DNA from: Pyricularia pennisetigena
Taxonomy: Eukaryota; Ascomycota; Sordariomycetes; Magnaporthales; Pyriculariaceae
DNA: 64,000 nt
Assembly: GCF_004337985.1 (NCBI RefSeq)
Contig: NC_043741.1
Coordinates: 1,213,770 to 1,277,769, forward strand
Direction of reading: 5' to 3'
Part shown: in pieces, positions 47,969 through 60,169 of the stretch
How the letters are laid out: the number at the start of each line of letters is the position of its first letter
Numbering within the stretch: the first letter of the stretch is position 1
The notes under the pieces: model-generated
Databases searched by the model: none
What the model saw: the letters and a program-made list of their open reading frames with translations, nothing else
What the model was told of the DNA's origin: nothing
Made by a program: the position numbers and the translations under genes

Positions 47969-48510
47969 AGTGTCTACACCTGAAGCATTCTTGAAGCTTC
48001 CTGTGTATTGAATTCTTTTGGGTCTATTCTCTTTTTTTTGGTCTTATTTTTATTTTACATACTTGGATACACCGGTGTCGTGCAGGCGCTCTATTTTGGT
48101 CAAAAACAGGGACAAGACAAAGCAATGGATGGGGTGGACGGATCTTTTGGAAATACCACACAGCTACGATTACAGTCATGACGAGAGCAAATCTCACAAG
48201 AAACTCAATAAAAAAAAAGTACTCTGTCAAGCGATATCATCATTTTCTACCATCTGTCCCCCACGGCATGCCACGTCGTAAGGACGCCAAAAATCCCACT
48301 CTGCATGCTTACCGGGTACACCGCTGTCATCATGGCAAACTAACATATGCATCGTATCGCCCAAGCCCGCGACTATAACTGCCCAATGCCTATTACTGCT
48401 CTGCACAAGCAACCACACAAAAAGACAACATGTGCCCATATCTCTTGGACGTATTTTTGACCAGCTTGTCGGAATGATTGGCCATACACCCTCAGAAAAT
48501 AATCTAGTCT
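47969..48510. other. 3' region of the 99-residue gene
   Basis: No gene is seen. T-rich at 48025-48060. Confidence 0.5.
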
Positions 48511-48698
48511 NNNNNNNNNNNNNNNNNNNNNNNNNNNNNNNNNNNNNNNNNNNNNNNNNNNNNNNNNNNNNNNNNNNNNNNNNNNNNNNNNNNNNNNNNN
48601 NNNNNNNNNNNNNNNNNNNNNNNNNNNNNNNNNNNNNNNNNNNNNNNNNNNNNNNNNNNNNNNNNNNNNNNNNNNNNNNNNNNNNNNNNNNNNNNNNN
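48511..48698. other. assembly gap (188 N)
   Basis: A run of N. Its flanks show no shared sequence that I can see. Confidence 0.98.
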
Positions 48699-50066
48699 CT
48701 TCAAGGATGGGCCCGTTTTCTCCGGCAAAGGCCATAAATGACATTACTCCGGAACTAGCCTTAGCCCCCCTCAAATATAACTTCCTTTCCGTCGCAACCA
48801 TCACCTTGCTTATAACACCATGACAATAAAAAAAGAGATGGGATGATAGATAAAGAACAAGAAAAGAGAAAAAAAAAAAAAAAAGTCTGACGACTTTCTG
48901 GCAGGACGAAAAGGACCCGGAGCACGTTTTCTCATCCGTACGTCCGGCGCCGATGATACATTCATGACGTGAAGACAAAAAAATGCGTATAGGCCGAGGC
49001 AAGCCGATTAATCACCCTTTTGCCCAATATGCATCAGCCGACCAAACCACAACAAAAAAGGAGCATCGCCAAAAACGGAAAATTGAGGGGTCACCCTTTG
49101 GCTTGCGATCCGTGCATTAGGATGGACGTACGGAAAGTGAACAAAAAAAAAATAGAAAAGATTAAATAACTACAGTATGTACACCAAGCAGTAACGGCGT
49201 GGTAGAGTGCCAAGCTGCATGGGCCTGGAGGTTGATGCGTACGGGCCTTGGCAGCAAGCGCTAACAAAGAGGAAACAATATACCTTTGGAGCTTGAAGTA
49301 TAGTCTGACAAGTGACCAAACACTAAAAAAAAATTGAAATAAAATAAAAAGAAGGAACAGGGTCTACCCCTTCCCCCTTCGAGTCGCAAGGCCAAGGCCC
49401 GTCTCGAAATGAGGAAACGTCTTTTTTTTTCCCCCGTTCAGCATTACCATAGTAAGAATCCGTCAGAAGAAGCATTGGACAGGATACCATCTCTTCACAA
49501 GGTCGTGTCTCGCGTTGTGAAATGGTTAACCGACCTCTCCCTGTATTGCTAACTCCAGGTCTTTCCGGCATGTTCCGCAAACATTCATCCTGGGTTGTTG
49601 TAGTTTGCCTTGGTATAGATAGGTACGCGACGGATACCTAGCACTGAAACAGACATTGCCGAGGCAGAGAGACCCTTTGTTTTCTGAAGATCTCGATGTT
49701 CTTGCTCTGTCATGGTTCCCCTCTTTTTGCCTTTTTCTGCCTGCTTCTATACTAATTGTAGGACCCTGATTGCACAAAAATGAAAACGCTCCGGGATCTC
49801 ATCAATGCCTGGTTTCTTGGTTAGTAATTATTTATTTGTGTTGCAGTATCGATTGGTAATACAAGCCGGTCCTGAGGACTACTTCCGCTTTAGCTGCATA
49901 AATGGATGGACCTTGACCTAGTCTAGACGAGGTTCTTAATAATAAGCCACGGTGTAGACGAATCATACGCAGCCCGGATATAGTTGGAATTCTACAGGTT
50001 TATCCTGCCTGCAGCTATCCATTGAGACTTTGAGAGTTCCAAAGGGGGAAAAAAAAGTTTGGGGGT
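48699..50066. other. intergenic spacer
   Basis: A-rich tracts occur near 48870-48885 and 49141-49151. No gene is supportable on either strand. Confidence 0.5.
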
Positions 50067-51131
50067 TCAGATGTTCCACCATTTCGCGTCTTCGCCTTTG
50101 AACTTGCGCAGCATGGAATTGAGGTCCAGCTCAATCCAACCGGGAGCTGTGAGACCAACAGCCGCAGGCGAGCCTTTGCTTGCCTGGCACGAGAAATCGT
50201 CGTGCGAATCATCATAGCAGGTCGTAGTGTCATTCTGCGCACATTCACTACCAATTTTGTGGGCTTGGTCATCGTGAAATTGACACCAAAGCGGCGAGTG
50301 CTCATTTTGCGGAACACTGGCACGGGCGGCGGTAAGGTCAGGATCGTTGAGCAGCCTGAGCACCGCAAGGAAGGCCTCGTTGCTGCCGAGGATCTTCTCA
50401 CTCCTCTTCAGACTCTTCTGCACAGAACCAGCACTACTCACCACCACGCCACTGCTCGACTGCCATGACACGGATGGACTGGCCATCATATTCCGAGACA
50501 CCCGATCATCGAACCGGACCTCGAGCCAGCGTAGGGAGCCACGGAGAATAAGATCTTGAAGCGCGGGGACAACTTCGTCTCCCAGAGATCCTCCGAACCT
50601 CTGCACGATCAAGACCAGCTTCCGGATCTTGAAGCGAGCCTCGCTGCCCATCAGGTTGCGGCAAGGCGTCCGGGTACTGATCGAGCGGTAGTCGACATCA
50701 TCATCACTGTCGCTCGGGTAGCCGTGGTTGCGGCCCAGCTCCTTTGGTTCCGGCTTGGGGATGGTGAAGCTGGCAGACAGTGCGTTTTCTTTTGCCGACC
50801 GCCTCGTCTTCACGTTGGCATAAAAGACATTTTCGGTGTAGAATACGGCCTCGGCCTCATCGGCGAGTTTGCTGTTTGATAACAAGAGCGACAGCGGCAA
50901 GACCGTTTGACCGTGCTGTCCATCAAGGTTTGCGCCAACCACGTTGGCGTCTCCTTCCCGCGGAGGCACGCGGATGAAACTGCCATTGCTGCCAATGCTG
51001 ACGCCGTGAGGATGTGAGAGCAGGAGCTTCAAGATTTTGTTGCGCAGCTCCCCAGGCAAGTCGAAGAATCGATGAAATGATGCTGCACAAGCTGCGTTGT
51101 CGACGTCTTTGGTAGGTGATGCTAGCGGCAT
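50067..51131 (-). CDS. F-box-like fungal protein
   Basis: A single exon of 354 residues. The N-terminal segment FHRFFDLPGELRNKILKLLL matches the short F-box-like helix found in many fungal proteins, which in canonical F-box proteins contacts Skp1. The next part (LPLSLLLSNSKLADEAEAVFYTENVFY) is typical of this fungal family. Further on is KIRKLVLIVQRFGG...LRWLEVRFDD, resembling the beta-rich core that follows. The C-terminal third is Asp/Ser/Cys-rich without a known domain. No leucine-rich or WD repeats are seen, so an actual ubiquitin-ligase role is only a guess. The start is the only Met upstream of the F-box. Confidence 0.75.
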   Translation of the reverse strand: MPLASPTKDVDNAACAASFHRFFDLPGELRNKILKLLLSHPHGVSIGSNGSFIRVPPREGDANVVGANLDGQHGQTVLPLSLLLSNSKLADEAEAVFYTENVFYANVKTRRSAKENALSASFTIPKPEPKELGRNHGYPSDSDDDVDYRSISTRTPCRNLMGSEARFKIRKLVLIVQRFGGSLGDEVVPALQDLILRGSLRWLEVRFDDRVSRNMMASPSVSWQSSSGVVVSSAGSVQKSLKRSEKILGSNEAFLAVLRLLNDPDLTAARASVPQNEHSPLWCQFHDDQAHKIGSECAQNDTTTCYDDSHDDFSCQASKGSPAAVGLTAPGWIELDLNSMLRKFKGEDAKWWNI

Positions 51132-51753
51132 GAATAACTTGGTCTGTTATTTAAGGTGGGAAATAGAATTCGCGTAGGCCAGTGCCTGTCATAGGGACGC
51201 AAGAGATGGCAAAAAGGGAAAATATCAGTATCAAAAAGAACGAATCAGTCCATGTATAAATACATCAATATTTCCTTGTTAGGTATCCCCGTGTGCCGTG
51301 TGGTGAATGTCATGACAAAACTCAAATACAAACCTGAGATAATCATGCGTTACTTTAGTTCATTCAACCTGACGAACTGTATGAATTATGTAAGCAGACC
51401 CCGTGATGTCTGTTCTCAAAGCTTCGATTGTCGTTGGGATTGATACAGATATCCGCCAAGGAAAACGATAGCAACAATGGCATGAGAGTTCAAGACGGAT
51501 GCCGACTTTCAATAGAAGGCCCTCCCAATTTATATCAAATTTGTGAAACATGCTGAACATTATACATGGATTGGTACAGGGGTAGATAAGAGTTACATAC
51601 AGTTGATGCGTGCCGAATTCGAGCCAGTTTCGCCAACAGCCAGCACACCAAGGGGACTTGCAGCAACAAGTTGATCCCCAGAACCGTAAAGAGCCGGGTC
51701 GACTGACCGTGTTTTGAGGTCACATCCTGCTAAATCGTCACGACTCCTGCAGG
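51132..51753. other. intergenic spacer
   Basis: No gene, RNA or notable repeat is seen. Confidence 0.5.
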
Positions 51754-52239
51754 TTATGACACCCGGCACAGGACGACACCACCCATGCGCTTGTCCAGCG
51801 CTTCCCTAACCTCCAAGACCCCCGCCCGCGTGCTGACGAATAGTGTCTCTCCCAAGTAAAGCCCCTTGATATATCCGCTTGGAAACCCTCTCGCGATCTT
51901 TTCGAGCCCCTCGAGATCGCAATGGACCAAGCGACTCGGTTTGCTGACGACCTGAAGCTGGCTCATGACGGGCTTGTTCTCCCAGTACTTGAGGCCGAGC
52001 CACAGGCGGCGGCTCGAGACGTTTGCGGTCGTCACGGGCTCCGTCTCGAACGTGAGAAGAGCCTCGGGTGGAGGCGGATGTGGCCCGGCCCGTGTGACCG
52101 AAGAGATGAGGCCAGCCCGGTGAAGCGCCAGGGCCAGGTTGAGGTTGTATTTCGTGTTTGCCACCGATGTCAGTCCCAACCGTGCCTTGGAGGCGTTCTG
52201 AAGGTGCGAACACATGTGTGCTATGTTGAGAATCCCCAT
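51754..52239 (-). CDS. MRPS8: mitochondrial small-subunit ribosomal protein uS8m
   Basis: Component of the 37S mitochondrial ribosomal subunit, homologous to bacterial S8. The single exon encodes 161 residues. The N-terminal NIAHMCSHLQNASKARLGLT matches the S8 start, where helix 1 binds 16S-like rRNA. It continues YNLNLALALHRAGLISSVTR and RRLWLGLKYWENKPVMSQLQ, and then the C-terminal domain RAGVLEVREALDKRMGGVVLCRV, which ends as the family does. No separate presequence is apparent, as in yeast Mrps8. Length and both domains are complete. Confidence 0.93.
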   Translation of the reverse strand: MGILNIAHMCSHLQNASKARLGLTSVANTKYNLNLALALHRAGLISSVTRAGPHPPPPEALLTFETEPVTTANVSSRRLWLGLKYWENKPVMSQLQVVSKPSRLVHCDLEGLEKIARGFPSGYIKGLYLGETLFVSTRAGVLEVREALDKRMGGVVLCRVS

Positions 52240-53400
52240 TTTGGCGGTTTTCTTTTTTTATGGGTTGCGTACGGAAGCCGTCGAGGTTGGCGTTGACCTT
52301 GTTCGTTCGCTAGACAGTCGTTGCTGGTGGCTCACTCCAGCTCTGTCGACTGAGCTCGTCAAAAAAAAATCGGTTCGATTGCGCAGTTTCACGGCCGGTC
52401 TGGTATTTGGATTCTCAAAAGATCGGATCCCAATGCTCCGTTCAACTCTGCAGGAAGTAAAGATTTTGGTCAGTTCTGGGGCTGCAGACTCAAGGCGCCA
52501 AGCAGTGATTGCAGCTGCAGAGTGACATCTTACCAGCCGACAGGGGTATATAATGTTTTATCAAGAAACTAGGCCTCGAGGGCATTCGCATATGAGCCTC
52601 TGTGGCGTTCCCTCTCGAGGCAAAAAAACAGTCGATTTTCCTATCGTTGATGATTTACCAAACGCCAATGCGCGTGCTGCCAAAATTTCCATTTGAGCCC
52701 CAAGCCTACTACCACGCGACAGGGGTGAGTGAAAAAAGAACTCCACCGGAACCGGCCCCACATTAGCTTCGGAGCATCGGCGGACGATGGAAAGCAGTAA
52801 ACGAATTGTGGCAGTTGATTGGCAAAGACGTCGATTGCGCACTGGGACCAGGGCGGGGCTTTTAAGCGCCCAGTAAACCACTTGGCTTGCATGGTGTGAC
52901 GATTTCCCCCCTCCATACATCCATCTTTTGACTTGCTTCCCGTCCATCCAGGACTTGTCAGACTCGGAAGATTGGCCCTCGTACAGTCATCACATGGGCG
53001 AGTCCCCGTCCCCAATGCCGTTGCAGTGTAGCAGCTAGTGCTGATATGCTGCAGCATCCAGGGTAGTATGCCTTTGGGTACAGAATAAATAACTGGCTCT
53101 GGGGAGGTCTGTCATTAATTTTTGTTCCTTTGTCGGCGCCCCTCCTCTGCTTTGCGCTCCTGTAGTTTTGCGACAGGTTTTTTTTTTCTTTTTTTTCTAA
53201 CCGCTGTCTTGCAAGTAGCAAGCTTTGTTTTATTCTCTGCTATTCTTGAGACAAGCTTGCGATTTCACTGAAAAAAAGGACTGCTGCTGGCGACCCGGAC
53301 ACCTACCGAGGCGCATTGCTAAAGCTATCCACATAATACCTCTTGTCAACCTGCATATACACATTCGAGGCAGCTCGCTACCTTAACACCAAGTGGCGCA
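52240..53400. promoter_or_regulatory. divergent upstream region uS8m / proline-rich protein
   Basis: A 1.16-kb space between opposite starts. Frames of 128-138 codons on the minus strand (52561-53057) have odd composition and no homology that I recognise. Poly(T)-rich at 53178-53197. Confidence 0.4.
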
Positions 53401-55017
53401 ATGGCTTGCCGGCCAGGAGAGGAAAACGTCGCGACGTTGTAAGTGATAATCTAGCCGAAATAACTGGGATCAAGCAGACGAGCGAGAGAAGGCCCCTCCG
53501 CCAGGCAATCCGTTGTGCACCTCCTGGGTATTGCTCCCCCAGGGCCTCTCCGACGCTGATCTTGCAATGCCAGGTTCGGCGACGTGCACTATTTCTACGG
53601 CTCCCCATCCACAGATCCTCCCCACCATCGCTTCGACAAGGGATCATATGTCTACCTCTTTGAGAACGCAGCCGAGAGGCGCGCGCGGATCGAAATAGCA
53701 AACCACCCGGGGACCGAGGCCCAGGATGCGTTTGAGGGTGGTAAGGCTGTGGTGTCCTCGCAAATACCTGCCCCGAGGTGATGCATATTGACAAGCCCTG
53801 TTCCTCCGCGGCGTTTTGCAGTTCTTGACAGTGTACAAGTTCGGTACTCTTACAAACAGCAGTGCGTCGTCGGCATGACGATAGGCCATGTGCCCAACCA
53901 CGAAGAGTGGCATCTGCCGTGGTACGACCCGCGCAACGAGACAAAGTACCACTACAAGCTGCACTCGCTGGACGTATACTTCTGGACGCAGGCAGACGCC
54001 CTGCAGTTCGTCAACGGCGTCCGCCGTGTGCTGCCCGCGCAGCAGGTCGAAGTCCTCGACGAGCCCGCACCCCCGCCCCGTCAGTTCCAGCCGCCACCGT
54101 CAGCAGCGGATACAAGCGGCCTGGTGCAGAAGCTGGAGAACGCCGCAATTTCTACCGAGGTCGGCGCGGAGCGAGCGGGAAGCGGTGCCAGCGGCGGTAC
54201 GCTGTCCTTCGCCCCGCCGCCCGTATCGGCCGTGGCTGGCGCCAACGGCGACACGCCGTCGTCGCTCCCGCCTCCTCCACCCCAGAATTTTGCGCCGATG
54301 GCTTACAACCCTGCGGCACCCGCGGCACCTGAAGCCATACGCCACAGGGAAAAGACGCCGCCCCCACCCGACGGAGGGCTCAACCCCCTGCAGCAGACCC
54401 TGGCCTATGACGCCGGCACCCCCTTCTCCCCGGGGCTGGCACCGAGCGGCATGTCAGGCCCGCTGAGCCCGGCCGTTCCACCTCCTCAGTTTGGACAAAT
54501 CCCCGGCGCCCCCAGCTTCCCCGGACCACCCCAGCCGCAGAGCGTTTCCAGTCCCGGCATGGCTCCCGCCGGCTTTGGCCAACACCCGCACCCGGGCCTG
54601 TCTCGGGCGCACACCGTGCCAGTGCAATCCTTCGGGGCTCCCCTGGCCAGCCCTTATGGATCTGCGTTCCCGGGAAGCCCTGGTTTTGCCCCGAATCAGC
54701 AGCAAATGAGCCACCCGTCCCTGCCGCAGACCCAGAACCCGACGCCTCCCGCTCCGGGCACGCCTGGTCTACCCCCTCCACCGCCGCCTCCCTCGTCGTC
54801 GGCGGCGTCGGCCCCGCTCACGGCCAGGGCCACGGCCGGCATGGTGCCGATGGACTACTCGATCCACCAGCAGGCCTACCGGCCCGACGAGGGCGAGATG
54901 GAGCACAAGACCAAATTCAAGTCGGACAGGGAAACCAGGAAGCTGGAGAGCAGCGCCTATCGGTTGGAAAAGGGCGTCACGGGCATGTTTAAGAAGTTTG
55001 AGAAGAAGTTTGGATGA
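53401..55017 (+). CDS. conserved fungal proline-rich protein, unknown function
   Basis: Three exons (53401-53438, 53574-53740, 53822-55017) encode 466 residues; a 12-codon first exon joins in phase (VATL|FGDVHYFYG). The N-terminal 125 residues look like a folded domain: FGDVHYFYGSPSTDPPHHRF, DKGSYVYLFENAAERRARIE, then WHLPWYDPRNETKYHYKLHS and LDVYFWTQADALQFVNGVRR. A disordered Pro/Ala/Gly/Ser-rich region with PPPPPP runs fills residues 135-400. A conserved basic/acidic C-terminus follows (HKTKFKSDRETRKLESSAYR, then GVTGMFKKFEKKFG), possibly a membrane- or partner-binding helix. Poly-proline runs suggest SH3 or profilin partners. Function unknown. Confidence 0.82.
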
Positions 55018-55380
55018 ACCCTAGCGAGGCATCGTCTCCGTGATGGTCGGGCACCGATGCAGGCAGACGTTGCTGTAGGATCGCCATAAGGGCGGTTGGT
55101 GAGCAAAGTAGTAATCTTATTCAGTGGGAAACTAGCAGCATAGTGTGTTTCCACAGCAAGGCGTGACAACCATCTTTTGGAAGAATTAAAAAAAAAAAAA
55201 AAAAAAGTAACCAGGCAAGCCGGCGACCTCGAACGTCATTGTTAGCGTCACTGTAGCTGGCGCTACTGTAGCAGTAGTCAGTCGTAAATCTAGACTAGAG
55301 TCAAGCTTGGCCCTAGTATGAAAACGAAATCGAGTTCTTTATGGCTCTTAGCTTCATTTGATCCTGCCAAATGTAAAATG
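55018..55380. other. 3' spacer
   Basis: Contains a poly(A) at about 55188-55206. No gene is seen. Confidence 0.5.
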
Positions 55381-55464
55381 TACTGGTGTATTTATTGCCT
55401 GTCTGCTGCTCGGCTGATACTCATTTTCAAATGCAATGTATGGCTATGTTGTTGTTAACGCTTG

Positions 55465-55496
<32 letters not shown>

Positions 55497-55765
55497 ATTT
55501 ATAGACATCCAAACAAAATCATCCAATAATCGCCGCTTAGACTGTTCTCATCACATCAAGGAATGGAATAACCATCCAAATTGCCTTTCATCCCTCGTCA
55601 TAGTACCCCATCCACCTTCCATTCCTGCTCCTTTACCACTCGACTTTGTTTTTACACTTCCGTTGGCCCTTTTTTTTCANNTACTGGTGTATTTATTGCC
55701 TGTCTGCTGCTCGGCTGATACTCATTTTCAAATGCAATGTATGGCTATGTTGTTGTTAACGCTTG

Positions 55766-55797
<32 letters not shown>

Positions 55798-55980
55798 ATT
55801 TATAGACATCCAAACAAAATCATCCAATAATCGCCGCTTAGACTGTTCTCATCACATCAAGGAATGGAATAACCATCCAAATTGCCTTTCATCCCTCGTC
55901 ATAGTACCCCATCCACCTTCCATTCCTGCTCCTTTACCACTCGACTTTGTTTTTACACTTCCGTTGGCCCTTTTTTTTCA
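55381..55980 (+). repeat. 299-bp direct duplication around a 2-N gap
   Basis: Bases 55381-55679 and 55682-55980 appear identical, including a 30-A run in each, and are separated by NN at 55680-55681. Copy one ends at the gap and copy two begins at it. That is the pattern of two overlapping contig ends left unmerged, so one copy is probably artificial. Confidence 0.9.
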
Positions 55981-56088
55981 AGCCCCCGATTTTCTTGATA
56001 CAAAAGATAAGTAGCCAGCTATACATTCTTTCGTGCCTCATTCAGAGTCCTTCAGGGATTCTATTTGTTCTATCCCAGAGGCAGATCC

Positions 56089-57638
56089 TTAGAAATGCTG
56101 ACGATCCGAGTGGTCGGACCTTGCAGTTGACGGCTCGATCACAATCTGAGGCACGGGTTGCAGATTTATGCTGGGCAGCTGCGGGGTGCTGCGGTTGCTG
56201 TTATTAGGGCTCCCACTTCCACGCCGGTTTGATGTCAGGTCCGGACTGCTGTGGGCCGAGCCGGTTCCCCTTGACGCCAGGAGGTCGGCCACGTGTCGCG
56301 ACATGCGGTGGTAATCCGGGTTGCGGACCGGGCCGGAATATTCTGGCGGCGGCTCGTGGAGTGGTGTGTGACGAGCCGAGGGAAGGCTGTGTACCGAAGC
56401 CGAGGCTGCGTCGGAGATGTTTATCTCCTCATAGTCCGGAGGGAGAGTACCGCCTTCGCCCAGGTCGGCCTCGGCCGCGTCGATCAGCTCTGGACTCGAG
56501 CCAGCATGCGACATGCGGCGTGGGGTGACTGTAGGCGTTACCGAGCGAGACGATGAGCGTGATACCGTGGAACCACCAGTTGGGAACCCAGGCGACACAG
56601 GTCGGCTGCGAGCCGTGTCGATGCTGAGCTCCGAGGCGCTCCGTTGCCGCCCCTGCGAAGAGAGCGTGCGAGCGGAGAGGCTTGTGGAGGGCCGAGAAGA
56701 TACCGCGATGCTGGCGGCGTCGCTCAGCAGGCCCGTGCGTTCGCTCTCCTGGCTGTTGGCGCGGGCTCTGGTTCCGTCGTGACGCACCTCGCCGATGCCG
56801 GCGTAGCTGACAGCACTTACGGCACGCTGGCGGGCCAGTTTAGTTTGCTCCTGTACTACACGCAGCGCCTCGATCTCTTCCGAGTTCTGGGCTCGTGCTT
56901 CCCGTGCCTCGTGGCGGATGGCGCGCATGGCCACTGCGTCGTTGGCGGTGCGGGCCTGTTCGCGACGGGCGTATCTCTCCTCACGCTCCGCCATTTGTCG
57001 TCGCCTCGCCTGGCGGATCTGGAAGAGCGCATCCATCTCTTCGTCGCGCAGGGCCTCCTCCTGCTCAGCGGTAGGCATCTCCACCACCACGTCGATGCCG
57101 TCACGCTCGCCCGCCACTCCCAGCACCTCCTCTCCCTCGTTGGCCTTGGTTCGGTACGCCGGTAGGGTCATGATCGATCTGATAGAGGCGTGACGGTCAA
57201 CGGCCGCAGTCGCTCCGGGCGACGACCGCATCGGCTCTCTGCCATCTTGACTGTTCGAATTGCCGCCGGCGGGGCCTGCGGGCGACCTGTTGCGCGATGC
57301 ATCTCCCCATCTGTTATCGCTTCCTGCGGCGGGCCTCTGGTAGTTCAAATTCGAAGGCGTCCATCGGGTCCATAAACCTTTCAGGAACGGAGTCGGGATG
57401 TATTTGGGCTCGGGATGTCTTGCGCGCAAACTTCGGACGAGGATCCATAATATGCCCAGGACGACAATACCGCAGATGATTGCAGCGACAATCTAAAAGA
57501 AATTATGTTTTCTGAGGTCAGCGGAGCTGTATGGTGATTCACGGCTAGCGGCGGATAGTTTTATGGGTAGTAGCGTACATATGCGGTTGAATTATTGAGC
57601 CCGTGGACGTCGTTTGTTTGCGCCCTTTTGATATGCAT
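56089..57638 (-). CDS. single-pass membrane protein with coiled-coil and Ser-rich cytoplasmic tail
   Basis: Exons 57579-57638 and 56089-57492 encode 487 residues. The N-terminus MHIKRAQTNDVHGLNNSTAY is followed at once by a transmembrane helix, IVAAIICGIVVLGILWILV, then Arg-rich residues (RSLRARHPEP). This suggests a short outside N-terminus and a long inside tail. Residues about 140-240 are highly charged (EEALRDEEMDALFQIRQARR, then QMAEREERYARREQ) and likely coiled coil. The C-terminal half is Ser/Pro/Arg-rich with PPDYEE and PPPEYSG motifs that resemble WW-binding or arrestin/Rsp5-type PY sites. An alternative upstream Met (MLLRIPRSLSTI) exists. Family unnamed. The short exon 1 has a clean GTACGC donor. 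Confidence 0.8.
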
Positions 57639-59929
57639 TTTCCCCAACGTGGCGTCTGGATCGCTGGCGAATTCTTGGGCGGATATGGTCGATAGACTCC
57701 TTGGTATTCTTAACAGCATTTTGTGGATGGTTATGTATGCGTATGTGTATGTGTATCGTGAATATTCCAGATTCAAACGCGGTTTTGAGGTTTTAGATTC
57801 CTTGCAGGAAGCACCGGCTGCCGACTAAACAAGGGAACTGTTGAAAGGAGACGAAGAGACCGGATCAGGATTGAATTGGTGGACTATCTTGCATCATAGG
57901 CAGTACAAGCGCGGATGTTCAAGTGAAAGGTTCGGTCCCGACGAGAAACGTAGGCGAACTCGTCAGATCTGCGATCGCCCGTTGAGGCAGTGTTTGTCTC
58001 GAAGACACAAGCGTGGTAAGTTCGGTAAGCTGGGTGGGTTGTGTACTAGGCAATAACGGAATTATCGTGGGCGGCAAGGCTGGGCAGCAACGAAAGACAG
58101 ATAGGCACAAGAGCAACAAGAAATTAGATGCTAGAATATTGGAGAAATGCAGCAAAAGCAGAACAAAATGAAATAATAACAAAGGGTCAGAAGTGAGGAC
58201 GATGTGTACGAAGTGAAGAACAAAAATTCAATGGGCATAAACAAAAGAATTTGAGAAAAAAAAAAAAAAAAAAAAAAAGAACAACCTGAGCTGACCGGCC
58301 GTATCAAGGGCGGCAAGGCTCAACTCGTCCGCAGCAGCACACACGGTAGCGCAGCACTCGAATTGACCTTTGGATTTGTCCCAAAGACAAGGCCGCCCGG
58401 AACGGAGCAAGATGGCAGAGAACGAGGCGATGCCCTCAGTCGTGTTGTGCAGCGCCCCAGCGTGACAAGGTGGGTGCGGGTGGGGATGGTGGCTCCAGAA
58501 ATTGATCAACGGCACAGCGAATTGAGCGAATGAGGGCTGCGGCCGGCGGCCAAGAGCGCAGGGATACTGCTGACGTCTGGCATAAGCTACCTAACTTTGG
58601 CAACCTTGGCGAGTTTGGCGATTTGAAATTTTGTTCCCCTTGCAGCCCTGGTAGTGCGAGCGAAGCAAACTAAGGCCAGCGGTACCAGGTAATACTGCGT
58701 AATGTACTTGGACATTTTAGGAGGTCTTCAGTGAGGGGTGGTTAGATTCTCAGGCGCTTATCCTGTCTTGCACCTGGAGTTAATTAGTTCAGACCCCACT
58801 ATCAATCAGCATCTCCTCACTAAATTATTACCACTCCTATTATGGTATGCGGTTGCCTGGTCCTGACTGGGACCTGTCAGACGTCCCAGTCTGTCCGGCT
58901 GATTGCCAATGGGAAGCAATGAATCGTATCTTGACATGCTCTCTGTACATAACCACCTACGTAAGGTTTGGACAACGGGATTTGACATATGCAAGGGGGA
59001 TGGCTGTCAATCAAGTCATTTCTGCAGGCAAACTTTGGACGTGTCTAGCGTCTTTTATTTGCATTTTTTCATTTTGCATATTTGCATATTGTCCGATGAC
59101 GCGTTGTCAAGGGAATCAGCGCATCTGGCGGACTGTTTGTTAATGGGTGGATTGTCAATCAGTATTATGCTATGCCCTGAGCCCGTAGATTGCAATTTTG
59201 TCAATACATTTCTCCTCCGCAAAAACACCAAATATTGACATAGGCAACCGTCATAGTTCGTACCATAGCCCCAGTTAGACTGGACTAGGCCACCAAGTGT
59301 AGGCCTACAAGATAAAGCCTCAGAGAAATCCCCGATTGCACTGCCACCCAGCCCCCACCAAGGACGGATGTTACCCAAGGAACACGGCCACGTGACTGAC
59401 AGCGACAGCATTCTATCTGATCTTGAATGCATGGGCCTCCCCTGATCTTCCCCAATTTCGACAATAGGACGAATGTCACTCAGCATGGCTCAAACTTTAA
59501 TCTCATATTCTGTGTGCATCAACACTCAATCTTATTTATTCAAGCTTCATCCACACAAGATCTAGCCAGCCGACCCTGTCCCCCGTTATTCTCTTTGTTT
59601 ATTTACCACTAGAAAATTCAGAGCTAGTAGCAAACTCAGTAGTCATTCCGCGTTCGGCCGACAAGCGGGGTCGCAATTAGCCCCCAAAGCAATTGGGCCA
59701 AGCAAAATACTGGCTGGCACTTTCAAAATATAAACTGGTCTAGAGGGCATCGGTGAGATAGAGGAGAGAGATTTTTGTTACTTTCCATGATAAAAACATT
59801 GGGAATCGTTTCATTTCCACGGCTATCTCAACTCCTAGGGGCCCAGCCCACTACCTACACAGGCCCAAGTAATGATTACGTGAAATTATGCTCTGATGCC
59901 ATGGTCAACCTGGACACAGGTTGTCGCCT
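57639..59929. other. 2.3-kb intergenic region
   Basis: Includes a poly(A) of about 20 at 58256-58278. Frames up to 143 codons (59055-59486 minus) have no protein-like signal. No RNA gene is recognised. Confidence 0.5.
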
Positions 59930-60169
59930 TCAGACCCCAGGCTTTCCGGGCGCGGATTCGGACTCATACCAACCTGGATAGTAGTACGGTGGCTGTTGCG
60001 GCGGTGGCTGTTGCGGTGGAGGAGAATCCTCCCTGACATCCACGAAGGTGTCTGGACCGGCGCCGACGGTGGTCCGTGTGGGAGCAGATGTGTTGCCAGC
60101 TTTGGTGGCGTCCTCGGAGGAGGCAGTGGCTCCTGGAGGCTTGGTGGTTTGCTGGCACTGACATGACAT
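59930..60169 (-). CDS. small proline/glutamine-rich ORF
   Basis: A 79-codon frame: MSCQCQQTTKPPGATASSED at the start, then PDTFVDVREDSPPPQQPPPQ, and a Tyr/Pro-rich end (PPYYYPGWYESESAPGKPGV). Composition resembles short disordered fungal proteins with a CxC start that could be lipidated or metal-binding. The next in-frame stop closes it cleanly. The GGTATGAG near its end could be a splice donor extending the protein. I cannot assign a family, and repeat-driven composition makes a chance frame possible. Confidence 0.4.
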   Translation of the reverse strand: MSCQCQQTTKPPGATASSEDATKAGNTSAPTRTTVGAGPDTFVDVREDSPPPQQPPPQQPPYYYPGWYESESAPGKPGV

